This document shows positions 1 to 7,371 of a stretch of 28,919 bases of DNA, one piece after another. The notes under the pieces are model-generated. The model saw nothing but the letters and a program-made list of their open reading frames with translations. It was not told the DNA's origin and ran no database searches. The first letter of the stretch is position 1. Each line of letters begins with the position of its first letter. The DNA comes from an uncultured Planctomycetaceae bacterium (lineage in GTDB: Bacteria > Planctomycetota > Planctomycetia > Pirellulales > Pirellulaceae), in assembly GCA_937967665.1 (NCBI GenBank), contig CALBSZ010000763.1:1-28919 (forward strand), read 5' to 3'. A program made the translations under genes and the position numbers.

Positions 1-1003
1 TCATCAACAAGAAGAACGCTGTCGCAAGAATGGCCATGCCCATGGTGGTTTTCCAGACGATCCGACGCGCCGCCCGGATGCCGCCGCTGGCGAATCCATG
101 TGCCACGTCGGGGGCCAGCACATTACTGACGCCGATCAGCAAGGGGTTCGCCAGCACCACTACCATCATGCAGGCCGTATAGATTCCCGTGGCGGCCTCG
201 CTGATATACAAAGCCAGCACCCACGCGCCCAGGTAGCTGCGGACGACCATGGAACTCTCGGCCGCCAGGATCCATTTGCCAAACGACCAATGACGGAAGA
301 TGTCGTCCAGCAATTGGCGGTCCCAGAAGTCGTAGTTGCGAATCGACTTGTACAACCACACGCCGCCCACGGTGCCGTAGGCCATTCCGACGAGCAGCAG
401 TGTGGTGAGTCCGCTGAGGACTCCGTACAGCGAAGCCAGGATCAGCAACAAGCCGGTGACCGATGCGAACGCACTATCAAAGACGACGACGGAAGCGACG
501 TCCCGGTGAGCGAAACCGATCCTCCGGCAGAATTCGTGCAGCAGGAACAAGGGCAAGACACCGACGAGCGCACACATGACGCCGACAATCCCGTTGGGGG
601 AATCCGTCAGCAGATAAACCGTTGCCAGCAGCAGTTGGAAAAGCGCCGCGATTGCTGACAGAACAGCGAATTGCTTGAGCACATTGCCTGCGTAGCGGCG
701 CCGTTCGGATTCGTCGCGTCGATGACAGAATGCCGTGTAGGGAAGCGTAATCAGGCTTTCCTGGACGGCGGCGATCAGTATCAGTACGGTGGTCCCCAGC
801 GCGTACCGGCCCAATTCGTCGGCTCCGCAAACGCGGCCCAGCAACACGGTGACCAGGAAACGAGTGCCGCTGACAATCGCTTGATCCAGTATTCCCAGCA
901 GGCCGCGCGCGCGGTCCGGGCCGCACAGGTCCTCCATGCACCGGCGCAGCCGGCTCCCCAGCGTGGTTTCGGAAACCAGCGATGGCGTTTGGATGCCGAC
1001 CAT
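1..1003 (-). CDS. Wzx-like polysaccharide flippase / membrane transporter (partial, runs off left edge)
   Basis: Reading the minus strand from an ATG at 1003 gives 334 codons without a stop up to the window edge, so the C-terminus is missing; flippases of this type are usually 420-500 aa. The visible protein is a chain of hydrophobic segments joined by short Arg-rich loops. Examples are LSAIAALFQLLLATVYLL and GIVGVMCALVGVLPLFL, each followed by a charged loop, which is the layout of the MATE/MVF polysaccharide-transport superfamily. The start lies 2 nt after the deacetylase stop, with GAGG about 8 nt upstream, so translation is probably coupled. Being last in the visible exopolysaccharide operon, it likely flips lipid-linked glycan across the inner membrane. 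The family call rests on topology and context, as no short signature motif is available. Confidence 0.75.
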   Translation of the reverse strand, partial: MVGIQTPSLVSETTLGSRLRRCMEDLCGPDRARGLLGILDQAIVSGTRFLVTVLLGRVCGADELGRYALGTTVLILIAAVQESLITLPYTAFCHRRDESERRRYAGNVLKQFAVLSAIAALFQLLLATVYLLTDSPNGIVGVMCALVGVLPLFLLHEFCRRIGFAHRDVASVVVFDSAFASVTGLLLILASLYGVLSGLTTLLLVGMAYGTVGGVWLYKSIRNYDFWDRQLLDDIFRHWSFGKWILAAESSMVVRSYLGAWVLALYISEAATGIYTACMMVVVLANPLLIGVSNVLAPDVAHGFASGGIRAARRIVWKTTMGMAILATAFFLLM

Positions 1004-1005
1004 GC

Positions 1006-1962
1006 CTAGCCTCGCTTCCTGCTTCGCGCCGCCACAACCGCGCGTTTCAATCGCGGAGCCCAGCTGTACCAGCCATTCAGCTTGCATCCCAGCGTCGCGG
1101 ACGTATCCCAGTCGAACGCGTTAAAGCGTCCCCATTCATACGGTGTGCGCTGCAAGTCCACGACCAGTGGATCGGTGGACAACGCGCAGGTAACGCCGGC
1201 CTGTTTCGCAGCCGCGGTCAAGTCGCCGCCCGAGAACCCGCGATGCGATCCGCCGAAGGGAAAGGCGAACGGAAACGACTCCTCGCCCAGTTCTTCGCGG
1301 AGCATCTCCAGGTTGGTCAGCAAGTCGTTGTAGAAGTCTCGCGGACGTCCGCGGAAGTCGCGATGCGTGTGGGTGTGGGCGCCGAATTCGATCAGGCCGG
1401 TGCCGGCGAGTTCGTAAACGTGTCGCCACGAAAGTGGACGATACGCGTCACTCCGTACTTCATTGCGGAATTGGGAGCCCCACAAGTCGAAGGGAAACGG
1501 AGCATCGCTGCCGATATACGCCGTGTTGATGAAAACCGTGGCCGGGATTTGCAACTCCTGCAGGATCGGAAACGCATCCGTATAGACGCTCTCAAAACCA
1601 TCGTCGAACGTAACTACGAATACCCGCTCGGGAACGTGGCGACCACGTTGCACGTGGTCCAACAATTGCGTGAGCGGCCAGGGTTGAAAGCCCTGACGCA
1701 ACAACCCCTGAAGTTGCTCGTGAAAGCGATTCGGCGTGACGTTGTGCTGCGGCTTGGGAACGGTGGGAATGTTCTGCGTTATGCGATGATACGTGATGAT
1801 GCCGGGAGCATTGCCCGAGCGGCGTCCGGCCACCCGGTTTAGTGCCGAACCCGACCAAGACACAGCGCGCATCATGACCTCATCCAACGAATCGAACCAG
1901 GTCGGTTCGGACACATCAATGACTTCTGCCGAATCCGGCAGGCTGGCGACTGGCAGCCCCAT
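1006..1962 (-). CDS. NodB-type polysaccharide deacetylase (CE4)
   Basis: The 318-aa protein carries the carbohydrate esterase 4 landmarks: TFDDG at residues 118-122 (catalytic base Asp and metal Asp), the metal-binding HTHTH at 196-200, and a variant FPFG at 234-237 where most members have YPYG. Known family members remove acetyl groups from N-acetylhexosamines in chitin-like or peptidoglycan polymers. No signal peptide is evident, so it may act on lipid-linked precursors in the cytoplasm, which is an inference. About 55 residues precede the NodB fold. The start ATG at 1962 lies 4 nt from the stop of the upstream glycosyltransferase, and the stop is 2 nt from the flippase start, so the gene sits tightly inside the exopolysaccharide operon. 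Confidence 0.9.
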   Translation of the reverse strand: MGLPVASLPDSAEVIDVSEPTWFDSLDEVMMRAVSWSGSALNRVAGRRSGNAPGIITYHRITQNIPTVPKPQHNVTPNRFHEQLQGLLRQGFQPWPLTQLLDHVQRGRHVPERVFVVTFDDGFESVYTDAFPILQELQIPATVFINTAYIGSDAPFPFDLWGSQFRNEVRSDAYRPLSWRHVYELAGTGLIEFGAHTHTHRDFRGRPRDFYNDLLTNLEMLREELGEESFPFAFPFGGSHRGFSGGDLTAAAKQAGVTCALSTDPLVVDLQRTPYEWGRFNAFDWDTSATLGCKLNGWYSWAPRLKRAVVAARSRKRG

Positions 1963-1966
1963 ATCG

Positions 1967-3322
1967 TTACACCATCACTTCTTCCAAAGATTCAGACGTC
2001 CGTGTTCGTTTCGACCAATCGAACGACTCGCCCAAGACGTCTCGATATACTTGCACAATCCGGCGCCCGTGGTTGCGCCAGCCACAATCCACCGCCTTGC
2101 GCAGCGCGCCGCGGCGCAGTGGTGCGAGGTCAATGCTGCCGTCGATGATCTTGGCGAAGATGTCACGGTAGCATTCGATCATCGCTTTACGCCGCGTCAC
2201 CGGGACTTTAAAGCCGCATGTTTCACTAATCAGGTCGCCGACGCCCTGATGATCGGGCGCGACTACGGGAAGCCCGTTGGCCAAGGCTTCCAGAACGACG
2301 GTCCCCGTCGTATCGCGCATGCTGGTGAACGCGAACACGTCCGCCCAGTGATATTGTTGCAGCGCGTTGTGATGCGACAGCCAACCGGTCCATTCGATAC
2401 GGTCGTGGATACCGAGTCGCTGAGCGAGGCGTTTCCAGCGCTTGTTTTCGGCGCCATCTCCTATGACGCGGAGTCGAAACGCGGCGGCAGGCGGCAGCGC
2501 CGCCAGGGCTTCCAGCAAGTGGGAGAGCGACTTGCGGACAAAGTGTTCGCCGCTCCAGAGGATGCGCAGTGTCTTGTCGTGCCGTTCTTCACGCGGATCG
2601 CGCAGGACAATATCGTCGCTATCCTGCAGCAATGCCGCCGTACCGTGAAACAGGCGACAATCGACCCCGGTTTCCAGGATCACGCGGGAATCGCAGCCGA
2701 GCGTCTCCCGCAGATGTCGCTGAATGGTCGTATTGGCGGCCAGCAGCACGCTCGCACGTTCCGCGACTTGCCGGACCCGACGACTACAACGCAGCTGACA
2801 ATAGTTCAAGATGCTACGAGTGGCCTCGGGCAGCGCGCCTTGCCAGCCAGCGTGGATCAGCAATCGAGGCGGAAAGTTCTGCGTCCCGCCAACGGGTCCC
2901 CAGACGAACGGCGCATCGATCGTCCATCCGTAGCCGGGTTCACGATAGCCGCACATGTTGGACTGATGGACCAGGTCGAAAGGCATGTCGCCATGCAGCT
3001 GTGCGATTACGTCACGGACTTGCCGATGCCATGAGTTGTAGCGCAGATAGAACGAACCCGGCAGTCGTGCCTTCCAGCCAGTCCTGTGTGGTATGTCAAC
3101 GAAGACGACTCGCAAGCCTTCGATTCGCCCGTGCTCCTGCAAGTAGCGATTAACCGGTTCGCGAAACTCGCTGCCTTCACAAATGACCCAGACATCGCAA
3201 TGCTGCGCTGCTTGTACCGCCCGGTGCCAGCCCACGCCCGGCTCGGAGCCCTGAAAGGGCGAGCAGGCGTAGGAAATCTGCACGACGCGGGGACGCCGAC
3301 CAGTTGTTGCTTGTTTCGACAT
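1967..3322 (-). CDS. Family 4 glycosyltransferase (GT-B fold)
   Basis: The 451-aa protein starts at an ATG with AGGA about 8 nt upstream. Near the N-terminus it has the glycine-rich segment SPFQGSEPGVGW (residues 21-32), which in GT4 enzymes forms the acceptor-side loop. The C-terminal half has the classical GT4 elements: VIGDGAE (286-292), a WTGWL turn (311-315), and TVVLEALANGLPVVAPD (341-357). The usual E-x7-E pair reads D337-x7-E345 here, a conservative change. The family transfers sugars from nucleotide donors with retention of configuration; donor and acceptor cannot be told from sequence. It lies 10 nt after the first FemAB-like gene and 4 nt before the deacetylase, so it should extend the operon's polysaccharide repeat unit on the cytoplasmic face of the membrane. 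Confidence 0.9.
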   Translation of the reverse strand: MSKQATTGRRPRVVQISYACSPFQGSEPGVGWHRAVQAAQHCDVWVICEGSEFREPVNRYLQEHGRIEGLRVVFVDIPHRTGWKARLPGSFYLRYNSWHRQVRDVIAQLHGDMPFDLVHQSNMCGYREPGYGWTIDAPFVWGPVGGTQNFPPRLLIHAGWQGALPEATRSILNYCQLRCSRRVRQVAERASVLLAANTTIQRHLRETLGCDSRVILETGVDCRLFHGTAALLQDSDDIVLRDPREERHDKTLRILWSGEHFVRKSLSHLLEALAALPPAAAFRLRVIGDGAENKRWKRLAQRLGIHDRIEWTGWLSHHNALQQYHWADVFAFTSMRDTTGTVVLEALANGLPVVAPDHQGVGDLISETCGFKVPVTRRKAMIECYRDIFAKIIDGSIDLAPLRRGALRKAVDCGWRNHGRRIVQVYRDVLGESFDWSKRTRTSESLEEVMV

Positions 3323-3332
3323 TTCGTGTTCC

Positions 3333-4403
3333 TCAGTACTGCCGCCCCAGCTTTCTGCGAATATCCGCCAGCACGCGGTCCACTCGATGGGCCGAGCCTC
3401 GCAATGGCGAATGGCGAACGACGTTGCGCAACTGCAGCCAGGTATGCCAGGCGGCGCGCGTCGTCGGTCTCAGATCAACACAACCCTCAGACACTTCTTC
3501 AATGTGTGTCATGAGCCGGGATTTGTATTGGTTCTCGCCCGTACCCAAATCGACCAGTCGAATGCCCGTCTCGGGAAGTTGACGAAGGATCCCGGCCAGC
3601 AACACGTTTCCGGGTGCGTACTTGCCGAGTGTCGGCTCGTGCCCCAGCACCCAGACGTAGGCCGTTTGATACGAACGCAGCAGCAGATTCACCGCCGCAA
3701 GTTTGCCATGAACTCGCAGCGACCACAGTTCTCCGCGCAATGAATCGGCTGTGAGTTCAAGGGTGCGACGAAGAAAGTGTTGTACCCACGGAAACGCGTA
3801 GATACTTGCCACACCCGTCCTCTTGCACTGTTCGTTTTTCCACTCGACGAGTGTCTGCAAACTGTCGTCGTCCGGAACGTTGGCAATCTCCAGTGGCCCG
3901 ACTTCGCGTTCGAGTTTCCTCCGGCGATTGCCGATTTGGGTGAAGACTCTGGAGCCCTCTTCGCGCTTTGACTGGCAGTACGCTTCGAAGCCTTGCGACA
4001 AGTTGATGCAGAATGTCGGCCGCTGGACGCGCGAATAAGATTGGAAGGGCAGCTGCCCCGTGATCAAGTGGCTGTACTTGTACGCTTTCAACTGGCAGCC
4101 TGACAGGAGCTGCTCAACCGACCAGTCGGCATCCGCTTTGACGATCACCGCTTCACGCATTGTGAATGGGAAACCAGGCGCCTTGGCGACGCGCCCCTTC
4201 ACCTCGATCGGCAGGAATCCAACGGGAAGCCCGTCTTCGCTGAGAATTGTCACCTCCACGTTGTCTCGTTCCGTCGCGACCAGCTGCGTGTACTCCGGAC
4301 GCAGAAACGGACTGGCGTAGGCCGTGTGGCTTTGCTGCAAGTCGCTCCAGGCTTGCCACTGTTCCGGCGTGAGTTCGTGGATGGGAATGCGTTGTATGTC
4401 CAT
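3333..4403 (-). CDS. FemAB/GNAT-like acyltransferase, copy 1
   Basis: The 356-aa protein begins MDIQRIPIHEL. An in-frame TTG exists 12 nt upstream, but the ATG at 4403 is preferred; the ribosome site is weak. It resembles the BioF2-like acetyltransferase / FemAB group found in exopolysaccharide and exosortase-associated loci. Seen landmarks are ASPFLRPEY (residues ~30-38), PVGFLPIEV, a conserved KRTGVASIYAFPW block, and a DLGTGENQYK motif near the C-terminus. Such enzymes are thought to transfer acyl or aminoacyl groups to sugars or peptides, but the exact reaction here is unknown. It is a clear paralogue of the next upstream gene, 57 nt away, with roughly half the positions identical by eye and the same C-terminal SPLR...RR ending. 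It probably decorates the glycan made by the surrounding operon. Confidence 0.82.
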   Translation of the reverse strand: MDIQRIPIHELTPEQWQAWSDLQQSHTAYASPFLRPEYTQLVATERDNVEVTILSEDGLPVGFLPIEVKGRVAKAPGFPFTMREAVIVKADADWSVEQLLSGCQLKAYKYSHLITGQLPFQSYSRVQRPTFCINLSQGFEAYCQSKREEGSRVFTQIGNRRRKLEREVGPLEIANVPDDDSLQTLVEWKNEQCKRTGVASIYAFPWVQHFLRRTLELTADSLRGELWSLRVHGKLAAVNLLLRSYQTAYVWVLGHEPTLGKYAPGNVLLAGILRQLPETGIRLVDLGTGENQYKSRLMTHIEEVSEGCVDLRPTTRAAWHTWLQLRNVVRHSPLRGSAHRVDRVLADIRRKLGRQY

Positions 4404-4460
4404 GCTAAGAATCAATCTTCAGGTAAGGTCCAGTGTGAATGTTGGGTGGCGGTGAGACGC

Positions 4461-5540
4461 CTAATACGGGTGTCCGTGCTTCCGGCGAATATTCGCCAGG
4501 GTTCGTTCGACGCGCAGCGCCGACCGGCGCAGCGGCGAGTTTCGTACGGCGTCGCGAATCGAAAGCCAGCAGTTCCAGGCCGAGCCTCGAACCGGGTGCA
4601 AGTCAATGCTTCCTTCCGAAACGTCTCGTTGATGGGTCATCAGTTGCGCCTTGTATCTCTCATAGCCAGTGCCCAGGTCGAAGAAGTGAATGCCGGTGCG
4701 CGGCAGTTCCTCAAGCATGCGCAGTAACAGCAGCATTCCCGGCGAGTAGGTTCGGAATCGTGTGTCGTAACCCATGACCCACCCCTGCGCGACGTGTTGC
4801 GCGCGGAGCAGCAAGTGTGCCGCGACCAATTGGCGGTTGACGCGTAAGGACCACAGTTCCCCGCGAAAGCAATCTGAATTCTGTCTCAACGTTTGAGCCA
4901 GGAATTTCGTGGTCCAGGGGAACGAGTAGATGCTGGCCACTCCCGTTCGGCGGCACTGCCGATCTTTCCATCGCAACAACAGGATTAACGCGTCGGGATC
5001 GTCGTCACGCGAGACTTCGACCGGCCCGACTTCACGCTGCAACTTGCGTAATCGATTGGCGGCATGCGCGAAGGCATGCGTTCCGGATCGCCGTTTTTGT
5101 TCACGGTACTCGTCAAACCCGGACGACAGATCAATGGAATAGGAAGCGCGATGAATCCGGCAATAGCGCTGAAACTCATGTTGCGCGCGAATCATATGGT
5201 CGAAGTGAAGGGCACTCAACTGGCAAGCGGAAAGTAGTTCGACTGGCGACCACTCCACGTCCTCCCTGACGACGGCGCCCTGGACCATTGTGAACGGATA
5301 ACGTGGCGGCTGAGCCAAGCCCGATTTAACTTCTAGGGGAAGGAAACCAACCGGTTTGCTGTTCTCGGAAAGCACGCAGACCTCGATCGCGCCGCGCGCT
5401 GCGGCATAGAGCTGCGCGTACTCCGGACGAAAGAAGGGACTGGCATACTTGCAGCTGCCTTCCTGCAAGTCGCTCCAAACCCGCAGTTGCTGCGAATCAA
5501 GTTGATTGATCGGGATTCGTTTGAATTGCACGTTTGTCAC
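4461..5540 (-). CDS. FemAB/GNAT-like acyltransferase, copy 2
   Basis: The 359-aa tandem paralogue of the neighbouring gene shares the blocks YASPFFRPEY, VGFLPLEVK, CRRTGVASIYSFPW and FFDLGTGYERYK in the same order and spacing. The start is uncertain. The longest frame begins at GTG 5540, only 9 nt after the sugar transferase stop; a second GTG lies at 5531 and no strong Shine-Dalgarno sequence is visible. The family is associated with polysaccharide loci and is assumed to acylate a sugar or peptide, but the substrate is unknown. The tight link to the sugar transferase upstream suggests it acts early on the lipid-linked glycan. Keeping two diverged full-length copies side by side argues for two different positions or substrates rather than dosage; this is inference. 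Confidence 0.8.
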   Translation of the reverse strand: MTNVQFKRIPINQLDSQQLRVWSDLQEGSCKYASPFFRPEYAQLYAAARGAIEVCVLSENSKPVGFLPLEVKSGLAQPPRYPFTMVQGAVVREDVEWSPVELLSACQLSALHFDHMIRAQHEFQRYCRIHRASYSIDLSSGFDEYREQKRRSGTHAFAHAANRLRKLQREVGPVEVSRDDDPDALILLLRWKDRQCRRTGVASIYSFPWTTKFLAQTLRQNSDCFRGELWSLRVNRQLVAAHLLLRAQHVAQGWVMGYDTRFRTYSPGMLLLLRMLEELPRTGIHFFDLGTGYERYKAQLMTHQRDVSEGSIDLHPVRGSAWNCWLSIRDAVRNSPLRRSALRVERTLANIRRKHGHPY

Positions 5541-5549
5541 GACAACTTA

Positions 5550-6625
5550 TCAGCTATTGGAAGCGCGTCGAAAGAGAATGTTCACCGCTGTTTTCACAAT
5601 CAGTCGGACATCGTTCCCGATGGTTCGTTTTCTCGCGTAGCGGATATCCATCCGCATCCACTCCGAAAAACTATTTCGGGGTTGGCCATTGGCTTGCCAA
5701 ATGCAGGTGATTCCAGGTGTCACGTCCAGCCGCCGGCGTTCCCAGTTCTGGCACTGATCGGATTCATCGCAAGGCAGCGGTCGGGGCCCGACGAGTGTCA
5801 TTTCGCCTTTGAGTACATTCCAGAGTTGCGGTAGTTCGTCGATGCACGTCTTGCGCAGGAACCGACCGACTCGCGTGATCCGAGGGTCATGCTCGATCTT
5901 GAAGGCCGGTCCGTCCTGTTCATTTTGCTCTTGCAGCCGGGCTTTCAGTTCATCCGCGTCGACGCACATGGTGCGCAGTTTGAAAATCCAAAACGGTCGG
6001 CCGCCCAATCCCGAGCGGCGTTGACGAAAAAAACTGGCCCTCGCGACGTGAGTTTGATGGCAGCGGCCGCCAGCAACAGAATCGGAGCGGCGACAACTAG
6101 ACCGGTCGCCGCACCGACTATATCAACCGCCCGTTTCCAGGGCCGTAACGGCCTCACGAAAAACGAGGTCATCGACCGGGTCGGTTCCGCTTCGTCCGGC
6201 ATGCTGGCTGGTTCCTCCGAGCGTTTGGCGGCAGGTGGCTGCGGCGGTTGCTCGGGGTATTCGACCACTTCACACGAAAACCAGCATTCGTTGGTGTCGC
6301 AGTTGTCGCGGATGTCGCCGGCGAGCCGCCAGGCGGATTTGAATGAGGTGTCCGGGAGCAACACTCCGACATGGTAGTCGTCAAGGATGCCCGCCACGTC
6401 CGTCCCGCGCAGACGGCTTTTCAAGTAGCCGTCCAGAGAGAACAAGTGGTCGTCCAGGTTGCCCGCCTCCGGCAATTTGACGACAACCAACGAAAAGGTA
6501 CCGCCGTTACGGTCCGCGCGGTTACGCTCACGGTCCAGCACGCCGGAGAAGGTTTGCTCGGCAAGCAGGAACTGGAAGTCCTGTAAGGGAGGAACGGCAA
6601 TCAGGTTCTTGATGAAGGAAAACAT
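5550..6625 (-). CDS. Initiating sugar (phosphoglycosyl) transferase with GGDEF-like N-terminus, interrupted by a -1 frameshift
   Basis: Two frames together encode one 358-aa protein. Residues 1-200 read from ATG 6625: a region resembling a degenerate GGDEF domain (about 15-125), a Pro/Glu linker, then the start of a bacterial sugar transferase (KRAVD at 164-168, a membrane segment around 170-190, SRGPVFF). The frame then runs on to a stop at 5945. The rest of the transferase lies in the -1 frame and continues exactly with RQRRSGLGGRPFWIFKLRTM, then DELPQLWNVLKGEMTLVGPRP and TPGITCIWQANGQ, ending at 5550. The break is at a T7 tract. The family transfers a sugar-1-phosphate to undecaprenyl phosphate, starting the repeat unit at the inner membrane. 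Either ribosomes or polymerase slip here, or one T has been lost by mutation or sequencing. Unshifted product would be an inactive 226-aa protein. Confidence 0.85.
6000..6032 (-). promoter_or_regulatory. Candidate -1 frameshift site: T TTT TTC heptamer plus hairpin
   Basis: On the minus strand the heptamer T TTT TTC (6032-6026) is in the X XXY YYZ register of the upstream frame: codons GTT TTT TTC encode V198 F199 F200. A one-base backward slip gives CGT CAA CGC next, which restores the conserved sugar-transferase sequence. Six nt downstream is a 5-bp GC stem, GCCGC (6019-6015) with GCGGC (6004-6000) and a 10-nt loop. A purine-rich GAGGG lies just upstream, closer than is usual for a stimulatory Shine-Dalgarno sequence. 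The site has the layout of a programmed frameshift signal, but a missing T in a homopolymer would look the same. Confidence 0.45.
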
Positions 6626-6687
6626 GTCAACGGGCTCTCGTCTGCGGGTGCATTGTTGTCGTGGGAAGGATCATGATGTGACGGTTT

Positions 6688-7362
6688 CTATAAGCGCCGG
6701 TACAACCAGTTCGGAATGTGGCTGCGCCGTTTGTTGAGGACGATGCCGACCAGATTCACACCGTCTCGCTGAAATTGTTCGCACACACGCCTGGCGACCG
6801 GGCCGCGAACGCCTTCGGCTTCCAGGACCAGCAGCAAACTGCCCAGCGCCTGTGCGACGGAAAAACAGGATGTCGTTGGATTGGCAGGCGGCAGGTCTAC
6901 GATTACCCATTCAAACGACTCGCGGAGTTGTTCCAGCACGTGTGCGACAGCAATCGGATTTACCGATGCCGTCGCGGGCACTTCCGTGCCGCCCGTGATG
7001 AGCGATAGGTTCTTCCACTGCGTAGCCTGGATGGCGTCCTCGACAGAGGAATCACCCGTCAGCAGGTGACGCCAGCCTTTGGCCCCCGGCGTGGAAAACT
7101 CGTGGTGCAGCGCGGGGTGCTCCGTATTCCCGTCAATCAGCAGGACCCGGGACGGATCGCTGCGAGCGGCGCTCTTCGCCAGATTGGTGGCCACCGTCGT
7201 CGCACCTTCACCATGCGTGCAGCTCGTCACGCCAATCACCCTGGACTCGTCGGCAGCGCAGCGGCGCGCGATCTGCCGGACCAGCGACTGGTAAAGATCG
7301 CCGCGATCGCCGACCAGGGGGGGTGGGGTGCATTGTTCTGCAGCAACGGTTGTCGTTGTCAT
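6688..7362 (-). CDS. BY-kinase-like (CpsD/CapB family) ATPase with degenerate Walker A
   Basis: The 224-aa protein has the P-loop layout of bacterial tyrosine kinases and MinD-like ATPases: a Walker A region at 47-56 (SCTHGEGATT), a Walker A' at 73-78 (VLLIDG, Asp77) and a Walker B at 152-156 (WVIVD, Asp156). The Walker A lysine expected after GEG is Ala54, and the second Asp of Walker A' is Asn79, so ATP hydrolysis or kinase activity may be weak or lost. There is no C-terminal tyrosine cluster; only one Tyr lies in the last residues (NWLYRRL). It starts 9 nt after the chain-length regulator, with AGGA overlapping that gene's stop. In known systems the pair forms a cytoplasmic kinase/membrane-activator complex controlling polysaccharide length and export. 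Confidence 0.85.
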   Translation of the reverse strand: MTTTTVAAEQCTPPPLVGDRGDLYQSLVRQIARRCAADESRVIGVTSCTHGEGATTVATNLAKSAARSDPSRVLLIDGNTEHPALHHEFSTPGAKGWRHLLTGDSSVEDAIQATQWKNLSLITGGTEVPATASVNPIAVAHVLEQLRESFEWVIVDLPPANPTTSCFSVAQALGSLLLVLEAEGVRGPVARRVCEQFQRDGVNLVGIVLNKRRSHIPNWLYRRL

Positions 7363-7371
7363 TGGCCAGTC

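Noticed and set aside
477..1037. 186-codon minus-strand frame at the left edge
   Set aside because: It is Arg/Gly/Pro-rich out-of-frame sequence. The adjacent frame starting at 1003 gives a membrane transporter with proper hydrophobic segments.
1793..3034. 413-codon plus-strand open frame opposite the glycosyltransferase and deacetylase
   Set aside because: It crosses two real minus-strand genes with clear catalytic motifs and shows no domain itself.
7313..7330. G-rich run that could be a phase-variable tract
   Set aside because: It encodes the Pro codons near the start of the ATPase (CTPPPLVG), the frame is intact, and the tract is interrupted by T.
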